64,000 nt of DNA from Pelodera strongyloides (Eukaryota; Nematoda; Chromadorea; Rhabditida; Rhabditidae), in NCBI GenBank assembly GCA_036852015.1, contig JAANDG010000058.1:1-64000 (forward strand), read 5' to 3'. The translations under genes were made by a program, and so were the position numbers. How positions within the stretch are numbered: the stretch's first letter is position 1; each line of letters opens with the position of its first letter. The notes under the pieces were generated by a model. That model saw nothing but the letters and a program-made list of their open reading frames with translations. It did no database searches and was not told the DNA's origin. Positions 30,995 through 43,075 of this stretch are shown one piece after another.

Positions 30995-33844
30995 CTAAAA
31001 GAGGCAAAATAAGAAAAACCGTCCCGCAAATAACGAAGGTTGCTCCAGTTCGTATAAACGCTCCGCTACAGCCATTTGATTCAGAGCGAGTATTCTTCGA
31101 TACAACGGCTGAAAACAAAAGAATGAAAGAAATGAGACATTATCACATTATACTAATTTATGAACTACCAGCTACCAGGCAATAAGCTTCACGGATTCCA
31201 ATAAGACTCACTCAAATCAGATTCATCAAATGTGTCAGGAGCTGGAAAATTTACTGAATTGGTCAAACACTTGGAAAATGAAGATTTCCGAGCCAAAATG
31301 CCAGCACCTTGCACTTGGTGATCAGTGGGAATTCCCTCTGGAAATCAATGGCTCTGTCATCCCTAAAACAAATATTATTCGCGATCTCGGTATTATGGTC
31401 TCATCGGACTTAAGTTTCAGTTCGCATATTGAGAAAATAGTCCGATCTGCAACGGTAACTGCAAATCGTATCCTAAAATCCATTGTTCAGCCAAACCTCT
31501 CTGTTTATCTTAAAAGTTATACTTCTTATGTCCGTCCAATATTGGAATACGCTTCTACTGTTTGGTCTCCTTATTCTAAAAACGAAATCCTCTTGGTAGA
31601 ACGAGTGCAAAATCGTTTCACTAAAATTGCACTCAAAAAAATCGATTATGAAATGTATCATAACTTCACTAGAGAGGAACGGTTAACAGTGTTTAGTCTA
31701 AAATCTCTATAACATCGAAGGATCGTGTACGATCTCATAGAATGTTTTAAGATCGTCCGAGGTTTTGGGTTGCATAAACACCCCGTGCTCGATAGTATGT
31801 TCATTTTAGGTGGTAGACAGAGGAGAGATGGTAACTCTTTATATATACGTCAGGAAATGGTTTCGACGTTACAAACTCAATCATTTTTTAAACATCGAGT
31901 CACTAGAATTTGGAATCTCCTTGACGAAGTGACTGTCCGCAGCTCAACGATAGAATCATTCAAGTCGAAAATTGACGCGCTAGATCTCGTTGAGTTGAGT
32001 GACCAGGCAGATCTTCACATTGGTGCTTGATCTCATAATATTATCTCATATTCTCTCATTGTTCGTGTTTTGTTTCTTACTGTTTGTCTTCGGGTATAAA
32101 ACCCTACATTTTCGTCTTCCTGCTCTTCCGAGCACTTTATTTTGCATGTTTTTTTTATGTGTGAATAAAGTATTTATATATTCTAAAAAAAGGATCAACG
32201 AATAACGATGATCTATGAGTTTCAGTTTCAGAAACTTGTTGAAGAGCGGTACTACGATTCAAACAGCTCATAGCACCGTTATAGATTGATAATATAGATT
32301 GGTAAAATGATAACTTACGCCTCGCCCGCAACTCCTTAACAGTGTAATAATAGAAGTGTAGGGATGGCGAGCAACCAGTCGAGATAACGATTTCTTCGTT
32401 CCAGCTCTTATAAACGGAACTCCCATTGTAGAGCATCTTGCCTCCAAGTCCACTTAGTCCACCATCAAGTGGGTCACTGATGCTAAAACAAAAGATAAAA
32501 ATTAGATATATTACACCCAGGAGCCAGGAGAACCTGTCAAGACTCAAACACTAATAAAAGTATAAAGGCATGGTTCAACAAAAGGGTAGCCTAACGTGTG
32601 ATATACTGTTACTGTTTGTATAATACATCGTTAGTAAAACCTGACTAACAGTCTAACTTACAAACTAAGCAGCCATACACATACATATCCGGTCCATAAT
32701 TTATTCAAATATTATGATAAACAAGGGTTAAGTAAAGCTCACCGTCAAACATTTCAGCATCCATGTTTCTCGCAACGATCACCATTCTACCCTCATCCGC
32801 TTTAATAAACTTTAGCGATTCGTGGATCCCAGTTATAATCCGTCGATGGAATTTTCCCTGAAAATTCCATCATAAAAGTTCGGTTCCCAGCGTAATGCTT
32901 TAAAACAGTATTACGGTCCCTTGTTGAAAAGTGTGATGGACAACAATTCAACAATTTCTTTATGCGATTTTAATCCTAGTCATACTCACTAAAAAATTAC
33001 CGAAATACTTCCAAAAACCGACTGTTAGTGTGTATGAAAAATACACGATTCACCGCCTCTACATATATTTTTCCGGCAAACCCCTCGCCGCTAGCTCCTG
33101 GCTTTTGCATGATTGTGCCCACACACGTCTTTCTGGTATCACCGTATCACCCCCAAAGTCGGCAAATACTACGCAAGTATGGTAAATGGTATGTTGTAAA
33201 ATGAGCTATGAACCTATTATTAATATAATCAAATTTCTATGTTACTAATGTTTTCTACATGCACAGAAATAAAATATTTACCTGACGCGCGTTGATCTTC
33301 CACATCTTATCTTGGAATTTCTTTTCTTCTTTAACGTATGCAGAAACCGCCGCGTCCAGTTCTAACTCACATTCGGAAATGGAGGACGTACATGGTTTCA
33401 AGTCATCTGCAAGGAAGCAATTAACTATTTCGCATAATCATTCAAATTTCAAGCCAAACAACTTCACCAACAACCAGCAATAAGGGGGAGCGCGCGACTC
33501 CCTCCACAGCGGCCTCGGCCTTCAAACTAGTGACTTATTTTTTCTATTTTACCGCTTTCCTCAGACTGAAGCTCCTTTTATATCACTACTTTTTTTACAC
33601 ATACAATCAATCGGATACAACACCAATCAAGTACCACTCCCCTCAGCCAGAACTAACTTTGCAGCTTACGGTAACTAGACGGCTGCTTCAAAATCAGCTT
33701 ACGGTAACTAGAGGGCTGCTTCAAAATCAAATTCAAGAATAGATTTTGCCCACCGTTTATTTCCTGCTCTGACGTGATGCACGCGTCCATACTAGAGTGG
33801 GACTCGCTGCCAATTAGCTGATCATCTCGAACTTTCTTCAACCG
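30995..33844 (-). CDS. SECIS-binding protein 2-like protein, L7Ae-type RNA-binding region (5' incomplete)
   Basis: Minus-strand exons: 33703-33844 (or 33670-33844), 33282-33406, 32743-32857, 32319-32452, 30995-31108; every phase joins. SBP2 binds the SECIS element in selenoprotein mRNAs so that UGA is read as selenocysteine. Visible similarity: a KKFQDKMWKINARQ helix, then HRRIITGIHESLKFI matching the RR-x-V-x-G-L-R-E-V block, MVIVARNMD in the place of the CVIIAPN strand, GVPFIRAGTKKSLSRLV matching the P-F-x-F-A-L-x-R-x-x-L-G block, SIITLL, and a C-terminal amphipathic helix. Upstream exons and the start were not found, and the 5' side runs into GC-rich repeat DNA. The 32452 acceptor (CTAAG) is weak. 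A LINE fragment lies antisense in the last intron. Confidence 0.6.
31204..32190 (+). mobile_element. 5'-truncated non-LTR retrotransposon (CR1/jockey-like)
   Basis: Encodes only the C-terminal part of a LINE reverse transcriptase: RDLGIMVSSDLSFSSHI, SYVRPILEYASTVWSP, VQNRFTKIAL, then a second part with YDLIECFKIVRG and TRIWNLLDEV. The two parts share one frame and are divided by a single in-frame stop at 31710-31712. AATAAA at 32164-32169 and a short A-run end the element. Dead copy, inserted antisense in the last intron of the SBP2-like gene. The 5' edge is approximate; no target duplication identified. Confidence 0.85.
33661..33727 (-). repeat. 33-bp tandem duplication carrying a 5' splice site
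   Basis: CAGCTTACGGTAACTAGA...GGCTGCTTCAAAAT occurs twice. On the minus strand each copy has a GTAAGCTG donor, 33 bases apart, so both donors of the SBP2-like exon give the same phase and differ by 11 residues. Confidence 0.8.
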
Positions 33845-35185
33845 CTGAAATAAGACAGGATGTTGCTACGTTCGTCACCGCACCGGGTACCGCGAGCCAC
33901 GCCCCTTACCGCGTCGCTACCCGCGCGTCACCTCGGGTGGGTTTTAGCAGACATGCGGCATTTTGGACGTCAGGCGGGAATGCCTACTTTGCTGCGGCAG
34001 AGTCCGCCTTCGGTGATTACGGTAGTTATGGCGGGAATGCCGCAGATCCGTGCATTTAACGTGCATTTCCCAAATTTGAAAAATGCAAAGGGCGGGAAGC
34101 TAAAATAGGACTTGTGAAATTTTGGAAAAATTTTCGAAGTTTCCTGCTCGTTCCTCTTGTGATGGTTTTTTTCGCTGCCGTGTTTCGTTGTAGTTTTGGC
34201 TACTATTGTTTATGAAGTCTGTTTAATTTAGAGTTAGTACGTTCCTGGCCGTTGCCTGCTACGACACTCCCCAACCATTCCACACCCGTAACGTAAGTTT
34301 ACTTTGGATTGGAAATATTTATATTATCACGCGATGCTTGCTAGTATAGGGTTCCAAATTAAATATTTTAAGATGCGACCAATGCTCCATGTTATCAGCT
34401 GCATTGAAGAACATGCTGTTCCGACGTGTTTTTGATGGCCGCTATTGTGAGTTGGGTTTTTTCTATATAATTGTAGACGCTTGTTAGTCAGTTGTTCTGT
34501 GTACTTTCAGGATTCATTTGCCTTCTCGTTCCGTATCTGTGGCTACGAAGCTTGCCTTTCGGAAGTGTTTTAGCATGTAGCAACTCAGTATCTATGATCT
34601 GTCTTCGTGCTATGTACGCTTTATATATTCCTAATAGCTTTCATATTTCTTAAACATGTTGTTCTTGTATTAGGAACTAATTAACCTGTTTAGATTGCTT
34701 GTTGTGAACGTAGCCGCTTGTTGTCAAAGTGGATGGCGACCAACTCCCATTGCAATCTCCTCTCTTCACTCACATCCACTAGCGGTCAGTTTTGTCTAGT
34801 TATAGTCAGTTATTTGTCCCTAACCAATTAAGCAACTTGATTTTTTTACCTATTTACTGGTAGCTAAGAAGCATTATATCCTCTAAATTTTGCATGGTGT
34901 CTCTGTTTAGCTAATTATTGGAAGAGGACACGAAAGGGCCATTTTCGGTCGCGTTGTACTCACTTATTTGGAAACGGTTAATTTTTTTTCGCCATTGTTA
35001 TTTTTTTAAACAATGTATATGTACAAAGACTTAGGCTTTTAAATAAAGCTGGCTTCTGCCCTATGAATTTTAAATGGCAATCTTAGCGTGAGTGAGGACA
35101 TCACTATGCCTAGTGTGTTTCATTTATAACTCGTAGTATCGATGTTCCGTTTAGACATCGGTATCTCGTGGGCTGTGATCGGCTG

Positions 35186-35381
35186 ATGAACGCAGCGAAC
35201 AGAGTTTTTATCACTAACGGAGAGGATTACAATATGGAGAGGATTCTAAAAAAGGTATGAAAATAATATTTGTTCAATCCCGTACTCCAGCTATCCTTAT
35301 CGTGTTTTATTTCACCTGTTAATATTTGAAATACTAATGTTCCAGCAAACCATCCACTATCCACGAGAATACTTCCTCTGA
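35186..35381 (+). CDS. Possible two-exon small ORF (34 codons)
   Basis: ATG 35186 opens MNAANRVFITNGEDYNMERI, with a GTATGA donor at 35255 and a TTCCAG acceptor just before 35346. The second exon ends at a TGA near 35381. A different frame of that exon is open and longer. Further splice-like blocks follow at 35541-35640 and 35812 onward without a coherent frame. This could be a decayed gene or a spliced noncoding RNA. Confidence 0.25.
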
Positions 35382-35973
35382 TTTGGTTCGAACTGCTACG
35401 TCGGCATTGGACGCATACTTTTCCCTGCCCGACTGAATGGAATTCAAACAGGTATATTTATTGATTTTCTAAATTCTATATACAAAGTGTTTGATGCACC
35501 TCTATCCGTTCTATCCTATGTTTATTGTATATAATTTTAGGACCATCTGCATGGTTGTTGGCTACGGCTGCTGAAAGAAGTCACCTTGTCAGTTTCTATG
35601 CGACTCCCTCTGGTACATCTCATTGTTAGCACATGCTCAGGTGGGATATTTACATTTGGAGTGCTGCAAATATGTAAATAATCAATCCAACTAATGTTTT
35701 TGTTGTTGTCCAGTTCCAGTGGGTAATATTTTGGATGTAAATTGATTAGGGACTTAGGGATCGAAATACACCATACAGTCTGCATCGTTGTATTTATTTC
35801 TAATATTTCAGAGGCTAGTTGCCACGGCATGATCTTCTAACCAGAGGGACTGGACAATCGGCAATGACCGCGTGCCGGATCGGAATCAGCTCCTTCCAAC
35901 CGATGTCTCGTGAATGTAGACGAGCGGAACTATGCACGGCAACCGCTCACACGACTACGAACGTTTTGCGTTT

Positions 35974-36109
35974 CCCTGAGGCCATATTCACCACTCGATT
36001 CCCCGTCCTTTTCTCTGCATGTCTCCCATCATAATGCTGTTTTCTGCCCCCCTCCCCATCTCCAGGGACTATATCCCCGAGGGAATCGGAGTGGTGAATA
36101 GGACCTCCG
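35974..36109. repeat. Short palindromic element, family 4, copy 1
   Basis: GAGGCCATATTCACCACTCGATTCCC is mirrored by GGGAATCGGAGTGGTGAATAGGACCTC. A relative with the same ends is at 46258-46380. Confidence 0.65.
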
Positions 36110-37279
36110 GTGAAGGCTTCTGCTTTCCTTCCTTAAGTCTTAGGTTTCCTAAATAACTATGCCTGCATAAGTTGCAAAATGTTGTTATACATTACCCGAG
36201 TTCACATTTCACTAATGTATACAACTTGACTGACTTTACGACCCGGTGTTTGAAGAATGTACTTACAATTAGTAGTTAAATGGATATAGAACTCTTAGCA
36301 AGTTAGCATTTCAATTTTTCACCTCATAAGTTTATAGTACATATTTTCTTGCCATTCTTACGGTTTTATAGGCCAAAGAATTGCTTTAATGTAATATACC
36401 TTTGTCATTGTCCCAAGAGCCTAGTAGTATTAGTTAGCGAACCATGATCGCTTGTTAGCATTATGCATATCATTTAGTATGTATGCATGTTGTATTTTCT
36501 ATATTGTAGTAATTGTAGTATGTATATCTCATAGTAGACGTGTTATTGTGGGTATCCTATAGTAGAAATATGTATTTCCTATAGCGTGTTAGCATGTATA
36601 TCCCATAGAACATTTGATTACTACACGATGTTTAGTATGTTACGATTTTCATAACATATGGCAATAATTAGTACTACATCTACTTTCCTTTCCTTTCCTC
36701 TATTTCCTTATTTTTTTATGTGAGAGGCTGAATCATTTTCACAGGTTCTAGTATGAATAAACTGTTTATTATACATGCGTTTATTGTTTAGTAGTGATAC
36801 AGAACAGTATAATGCATTCAGAAGGAAGGAAGGAGGCGGGGGAACCCATAATAAAAGTGCTAATCTTCCGCGAATTGCCGGCACTTTGCATGCACCCCGC
36901 TTCTTTCCCGCGGCAGGGTCCGAAGGCAGGAATGCGGTCAACAAGAGGGCAGCATGGATAGCACCCCGCGGCAGAGTCCGCCTTTTCCCTGACCGCGGTC
37001 CTGCTAAAACCCACCCGAGACACCCCTTTACGCGCCTCCACCCGCGAGGACCACGCCCACACTCAACGCAACCGCTCCCGCAAAAGAAAAGATGTATACT
37101 AGATCATTGCTTATATAACACTAGTAAATCCTTATGGGTATACTAAAAAAACTTGGAAAAAATTGGGGTTGGTGATTGATTTGTTTTCCGTGCTATTTCC
37201 TATATATTTGTTGTTTTTTTCCTGTGTTAATGTCTTTGTTTATTTTCTGGTTATCCCTTTATTCCATTCCTTCCAGTAT

Positions 37280-37692
37280 TGACGACTTCTTGTCTCGGCA
37301 AGCGGGAAAGATGTCTGTAAACCAGTTTGCTCGACCGATGGGAGAAGATTCCGCTTCCGGATGATAACTATACAAGGTAGGCTATTTTGCGTGTTATTTG
37401 TCAATCCAATACGTTTTGTTTTTGGGAGTTGAAAGTAGCTGTTGATGTATTCACGATGTCGAGGTGCTTCTTTGTTGAGTGTTGCTTTTATATACATAAC
37501 TGTATATCGCCTACATTTCAGATGACTTCCCTGGCATGGTGGTTTTCCTCTGACGGAAAAAGGAGCGGAGCAAGACGAGATCTAACTGTTCTGTGATTAC
37601 AGTTCCTACCGGATAATTCTATAATATTGTTTTACTGTACTGTTTTATTTTTTATTGTTTTGTTTGTTTGATGTTGTTTTTACTATTGAATA
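37280..37692 (+). other. Possible 3' end of a transcript in the GC-rich-bounded region
   Basis: Exon-like block after TTCCAG (37272-37277) reads DDFLSRQAGKMSVNQFARPM to a stop near 37364. A GTAGGC donor follows at 37376, then an acceptor TTTCAG (about 37521) before ATGACTTCCCTGGC, and AATAAA at about 37687. No family recognised. Confidence 0.25.
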
Positions 37693-37868
37693 AACTTTTT
37701 ATCGCTAATTTCTTGTCTTTTGTGGTGTATTCTAATAATTGGTTACTGTAATTGTGAGGGTACCGTAGTGGTGACGTTATTTGTAGTATTAATCAGTATT
37801 CTAAATTTTGGAGGCCTACCGTAGTTGCTACGCTATTTGTTACCTGGTCGCACGTAACGCGTCCGCTT

Positions 37869-37970
37869 TCGCAGCTACCCGCGCCGGGTATCGCGTGGTT
37901 ACCCACGTCGGGGGTCTCCGCGAGACCGCGCAGGGCGGGTAGCCACGCGGTACCCGGCGCGGTGAGGGTT
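37869..37970. repeat. GC-rich palindrome
   Basis: CGCGCCGGGTATCGCGTGG is followed by its near complement CCACGCGGTACCCGGCGCG. One end of the GC-rich inverted pair. Confidence 0.7.
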
Positions 37971-38242
37971 CAGAGTGTAATCACGTACGAGTACGCACAA
38001 ACACACATACACAAACACACATACGTTCAACATAATGAGAATCATGGCAAACGCCTAATTTTATTTTTATTCGTACGTACTTAGTCTTGTTTTAGTACGT
38101 AGATGGAGGTGGTATTGGTATATACATAAATTTACGTACAGGGTAATTAAAAACAATTCGTCGCATTCATACGCAAATGTGCAACAGGTTTGGGAGACGA
38201 TCAATATGTGCATCGGGTTAATTACGCGGACATTTTATGCAC

Positions 38243-39745
38243 ATCATACACGTAAACAAGAAAGCGGTACCTTTTTCAAAGCAGTTGGAGTCCGCGTTCG
38301 CTGCTCTATATCTTTTTGAAGGTTGATCGTTTGGGCGTTGATGTTGAAACCCCCGTTACACGTAGGCGTCGCATCTGTGTCACGGTATTTCTTCTTACGA
38401 TTCGGAAGTTTTGAAGTATTCGGCGCCTTAGACGTGTTCTTGTCTAAACTACAAACATAATGCATAGTTCAGCGATGTCATCGACTAAATTAATAGAATG
38501 CGTTGGATGAAAAAAGACCAAAATGCAACATGAAGAATTACCTGTCCTGCCGGCATCAATAATGAAGTCTCCAAGGGCAAAAGACTTGGAAATACAATTG
38601 TTCTTGTAGCGTCCGTTGAAACCACGATCACGTGATGATTGAGCAGGACTTTCCTTCCTCGGATCCGGTACTGCAATACAAAAGCGTCACAATAACAGTC
38701 AACCGCTGCACATGGAAGATATGAGGCTGGATTCACATTTACGTGAGCAGTAAACAAACTATAATTGGCTGTGTCTCATCTCTTTGCGCGCAATTTGTTG
38801 CGCACGGAAGATCCGTGCAAAGCGGAAATATTGGTGAAACCAGGCGTCTGGATCCTTTCTTGATTTTTTACGAACTAGATAATTACGGATGATCGCGACA
38901 ATAAGGATGAAAAGCTATTCAGTTCAGCAACTAACCACACAAACCTGAGTAAATTGGAGTGTGATGTGAATTCAAAACGTCACCGCCAGAAAGACGTTGC
39001 TCATACATTTCCGAGCATTTGGTGTTCAAAAACTGCCTAAATTTCCCAGTCCATTAATGTTACTCCCGCGAACAGGGCAAATGATCATTGGACAAGAAAA
39101 CAACGAGTAAAACCAAAAAGGGCTAGGCGCTATCGCGCCTAACCCCAATATTTGTTCAAAACAAGAAGCAAGCAAAAACAACGGTTTCGACAATCCTACG
39201 CACGCGGGCCGATGTGCCTCATTTTCTAAAGACAACGCGAAAGTACAAATGGCGAAAAATTTTCCGCCAATATATAGTGCAGGTACTTTCCCAACAGTGT
39301 ATGAAGCGCTCGAGAAGATGGAGGGACCTTCCGAAAACACACACACAGTCAGGTACCACGAAATGGTAATATACAATTCTAACTTAAATAGTGAATACTT
39401 CTACATTGTGTCCAGAATTCGACAACTTTTGAAAAGTAGAACACACCATTTTCGAGGAAAGGTCGAAAAGGCTCTGGCACTGTGGAGAGAAACGAAGTTC
39501 GCGTACGTCTGTGTAGTCCATATTTTCAGACACCTAAATGAAAAAAATAAATCAGAAAATATAGTTCATTATTTTGCAATAAGAAAGTTAATGCAATCGT
39601 GAAATTTCATTTAAAAAATACGCCAGAACACTTTTTGATCTTGCCGTTCAACCCACACACTGGGAAGTAAACGACTAAACGTGTCACTCAGTGTATGCAA
39701 AGAAATTTGCATAAAATTAAATAATGGCGCACACTAACCAATACT
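38243..39745. repeat. P segment, copy 3 (left flank of array B)
   Basis: Near-identical duplicate of 28609-30088. It includes a copy of the minus-strand exon at 38542-38670 and the plus ORF at 39249. Unlike copy 2 it continues directly into module X and array B. It contains a 38-bp insertion at about 39111-39148. Confidence 0.9.
39249..39602 (+). CDS. Hypothetical protein, P segment copy 3 (117 codons)
   Basis: Same protein as at 29579-29932 with a single visible residue difference (NEKNKSE for NEKNQSE). Starts MAKNFPPIYS, has a charged middle (KSRTHHFRGKVEKALALW) and a C-terminal FAIRKLMQS. Intron-like stretches are in the same places. Two near-identical copies with the same open frame fit either recent duplication or selection. 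Located 144 bases before module X copy B. Function unknown. Confidence 0.45.
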   Translation: MAKNFPPIYSAGTFPTVYEALEKMEGPSENTHTVRYHEMVIYNSNLNSEYFYIVSRIRQLLKSRTHHFRGKVEKALALWRETKFAYVCVVHIFRHLNEKNKSENIVHYFAIRKLMQS

Positions 39746-39895
39746 ATGCAGCAGCAGATGGGATACCTCATTGATGACGAACGAGATGGAATCTTACGTC
39801 GAGAAGATGCATCGAGGCCTCATAGTCCAACAACGAGCTCATACACGAAGTCACTGAAAACAAAGAACAGCAGAACAAAAACGGCAGAGTACTAA
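39746..39895 (+). CDS. Module X ORF, copy B (49 residues)
   Basis: Identical in frame and almost in sequence to 25224-25373. After its stop comes a CTCAG acceptor-like site (39951), then a repeat-like lead-in (STVN, LQT) that enters the first 129-bp unit in frame. The same order is kept in array C. If the acceptor is used, module X and the array could be exons of one gene, but I found no matching donor. Confidence 0.5.
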   Translation: MQQQMGYLIDDERDGILRREDASRPHSPTTSSYTKSLKTKNSRTKTAEY

Positions 39896-39992
39896 CACTC
39901 GCTCTCTATCTTACTTCTAACTAAAGCTCAAAACATAATAATTATATCTCAGATGTATCTCGACTCTCGACAGTCAACTTTCCTCTTCAAAC

Positions 39993-42900
39993 AATGCCAA
40001 AAACTCAAGATGCATCAATGCCAATTCCTCGAGAAACAACGGTTCAAGAGGTTGAACAAAGCAGCACCCCAAGTCTCAACATATTTCTAAGCTCAAACCC
40101 ATGCGACTTTCACACTCAGAAAATGCCAAAAACTCAAGATGCATCAATGCCAATTCCTCGAGAAACAACGGTTCAAGAGGTTGAACAAAGCAGCACCCCA
40201 AGTCTCAACATATTTCTAAGCTCAAACCCATGCGACTTTCCCACTCAGAAAATGCCAAAAACTCAAGATGCATCAATGCCAATTCCTCGAGAAACAACGG
40301 TTCAAGAGGTTGAACAAAGCAGCACCCCAAGTCTCAACATATTTCTAAGCTCAAACCCATGCGACTTTCACACTCAGAAAATGCCAAAAACTCAAGATGC
40401 ATCAATGCCAATTCCTCGAGAAACAACGGTTCAAGAGGTTGAACAAAGCAGCACCCCAAGTCTCAACATATTTCTAAGCTCAAACCCATGCGCCTTTCAC
40501 ACTCAGAAAATGCCAAAAACTCAAGATGCATCAATGCCAATTCCTCGAGAAACAACGGTTCAAGAGGTTGAACAAAGCAGCACCCCAAGTCTCAACATAT
40601 TTCTAAGCTCAAACCCATGCGACTTTCACACTCAGAAAATGCCAAAAACTCAAGATGCATCAATGCCAATTCCTCGAGAAACAACGGTTCAAGAGGTTGA
40701 ACAAAGCAGCACCCCAAGTCTCAACATATTTCTAAGCTCAAACCCATGCGACTTTCACACTCAGAAAATGCCAAAAACTCAAGATGCATCAATGCCAATT
40801 CCTCGAGAAACAACGGTTCAAGAGGTTGAACAAAGCAGCACCCCAAGTCTCAACATATTTCTAAGCTCAAACCCATGCGACTTTCACCACTCAGAAAATG
40901 CCAAAAACTCAAGATGCATCAATGCCAATTCCTCGAGAAACAACGGTTCAAGGGGTTGAACAAAGCAGCACCCCAAGTCTCAACATATTTCTAAGCTCAA
41001 ACCCATGCGACTTTCACACTCAGAAAATGCCAAAAACTCAAGATGCATCAATGCCAATTCCTCGAGAAACAACGGTTCAAGAGGTTGAACAAAAGCAGCA
41101 CCCCAAGTCTCAACATATTTCTAAGCTCAAACCCATGCGCCTTTCACACTCAGAAAATGCCAAAAACTCAAGATGCATCAATGCCAATTCCTCGAGAAAC
41201 AACGGTTCAAGAGGTTGAACAAAGCAGCACCCCAAGTCTCAACATATTTCTAAGCTCAAACCCATGCGACTTTCACACTCAGAAAATGCCAAAAACTCAA
41301 GATGCATCAATGCCAATTCCTCGAGAAACAACGGTTCAAGAGGTTGAACAAAGCAGCACCCCAAGTCTCAACATATTTCTAAGCTCAAACCCATGCGCCT
41401 TTCACACTCAGAAAATGCCAAAAACTCAAGATGCATCAATGCCAATTTCTCGAGAAACAACGGTTCAAGAGGTTGAACAAAGCAGCACCCCAAGTCTCAA
41501 CATATTTCTAAGCTCAAACCCATGCGACTTTCACACTCAGAAAATGCCAAAAACTCAAGATGCATCAATGCCAATTCCTCGAGAAACAACGGTTCAAGAG
41601 GTTGAACAAAGCAGCACCCCAAGTCTCAACATATTTCTAAGCTCAAACCCATGCGACTTTCACACTCAGAAAATGCCAAAAACTCAAGATGCATCAATGC
41701 CAATTCCTCGAGAAACAACGGTTCAAGAGGTTGAACAAAGCAGCACCCCAAGTCTCAACATATTTCTAAGCTCAAACCCATGCGACTTTCCCACTCAGAA
41801 AATGCCAAAAACTCAAGATGCATCAATGCCAATTCCTCGAGAAACAACGGTTCAAGGGGTTGAACAAAGCAGCACCCCAAGTCTCAACATATTTCTAAGC
41901 TCAAACCCATGCGACTTTCACACTCAGAAAATGCCAAAAACTCAAGATGCATCAATGCCAATTCCTCGAGAAACAACGGTTCAAGAGGTTGAACAAAGCA
42001 GCACCCCAAGTCTCAACATATTTCTAAGCTCAAACCCATGCGCCTTTCACACTCAGAAAATGCCAAAAACTCAAGATGCATCAATGCCAATTCCTCGAGA
42101 AACAACGGTTCAAGAGGTTGAACAAAGCAGCACCCCAAGTCTCAACATATTTCTAAGCTCAAACCCATGCTACTTTCACACTCAGAAATGCCAAAAACTC
42201 AAGATGCATCAATGCCAATTCCTCGAGAAACAACGGTTCAAGGGTTGAACAAAGCAGCACCCCAAGTCTCAACATATTTCTAAGCTCAAACCCATGCGAC
42301 TTTCACACTCAGAAAATGCCAAAAACTCAAGATGCATCAATGCCAATTCCTCGAGAAACAACGGTTCAAGAGGTTGAACAAAGCAGCACCCCAAGTCTCA
42401 ACATATTTCTAAGCTCAAACCCATGCGACTTTCACACTCAGAAAATGCCAAAAACTCAAGATGCATCAATGCCAATTCCTCGAGAAACAACGGTTCAAGA
42501 GGGTCGAACAAAGCAGCACCCCAAGTCTCAACATATTTCTAAGCTCAAACCCATGCGACTTTCACACTCAGAAAATGCCAAAAACTCAAGATGCATCAAT
42601 GCCAATTCCTCGAGAAACAACGGTTCAAGAGGTTGAACAAAGCAGCACCCCAAGTCTCAACATATTTCTAAGCTCAAACCCATGCGACTTTCACACTCAG
42701 AAAAAATGCCAAAAACTCAAGATGCATCAATGCCAATTCCTCGAGAAACAAACGGTTCAAGAGGTTGAACAAAGCAGCACCCCAAGTCTCAACATATTTC
42801 TAAGCTCAAACCCATGCGACTTTCACACTCAGAAAATGCTAAAAACGCAAGATGCATCAATGCCAATTCCTCGAGAAACAACGGTTCAAGAGGTTGAACA

Positions 42901-43075
42901 AAGCAGCACCCCAAGTCTCAACATATTTCTAAGCTCAAAACCATGCGACTTTCACACTCAGAAAATGCCAAAAACTCAAGATGCATCAATGCCAATTCCT
43001 CGAGAAACAACGGTTCAAGAGGTTGAACAAAGCAGCACCCCAAGTCTCAACACATTTCTAAGCTCAAACTCCTAC
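39993..43075 (+). repeat. Tandem array B: about 24 near-identical 129-bp units (43-codon unit)
   Basis: Units are almost identical, with point variants such as CGACTTT/CGCCTTT. Long frames survive: 39994-40959 (321 codons), 41043-42248 (401 codons) and 42461-43195. They are interrupted only by indels near 40886, 41095, 42187, 42241, 42501, 42703 and 42751. Unit motifs: MPK, MPIPRETTVQEVEQ, STPSLNIFLSS, FHTQK. The tail joins the post-array segment in frame. Homogeneity implies recent amplification or gene conversion. Proteins with this repeat are not known to me. Confidence 0.9.

Larger units (their letters stand above)
33869..37970. other. Region bounded by GC-rich inverted segments, possible composite element
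   Basis: CACCGCACCGGGTACCGCG at the left matches, inverted, CGCGGTACCCGGCGCGGTG near 37950. A second inverted pair is TCGGGTGGGTTTTAGCAG (about 33932) and CTGCTAAAACCCACCCGAG (about 37001). Both carry GCGGCAGAGTCCGCCTT nearby. The interior is AT-rich with several splice-like blocks but no transposase I can recognise. It may be one 4.1 kb element, or separate GC-rich repeats that happen to flank AT-rich DNA. Confidence 0.4.

Noticed and set aside
36775..37146. 123-codon ORF in a GC-rich segment
   Set aside because: Overlaps the GC-rich inverted segment, has a competing ORF on the other strand and shows no recognisable domain.
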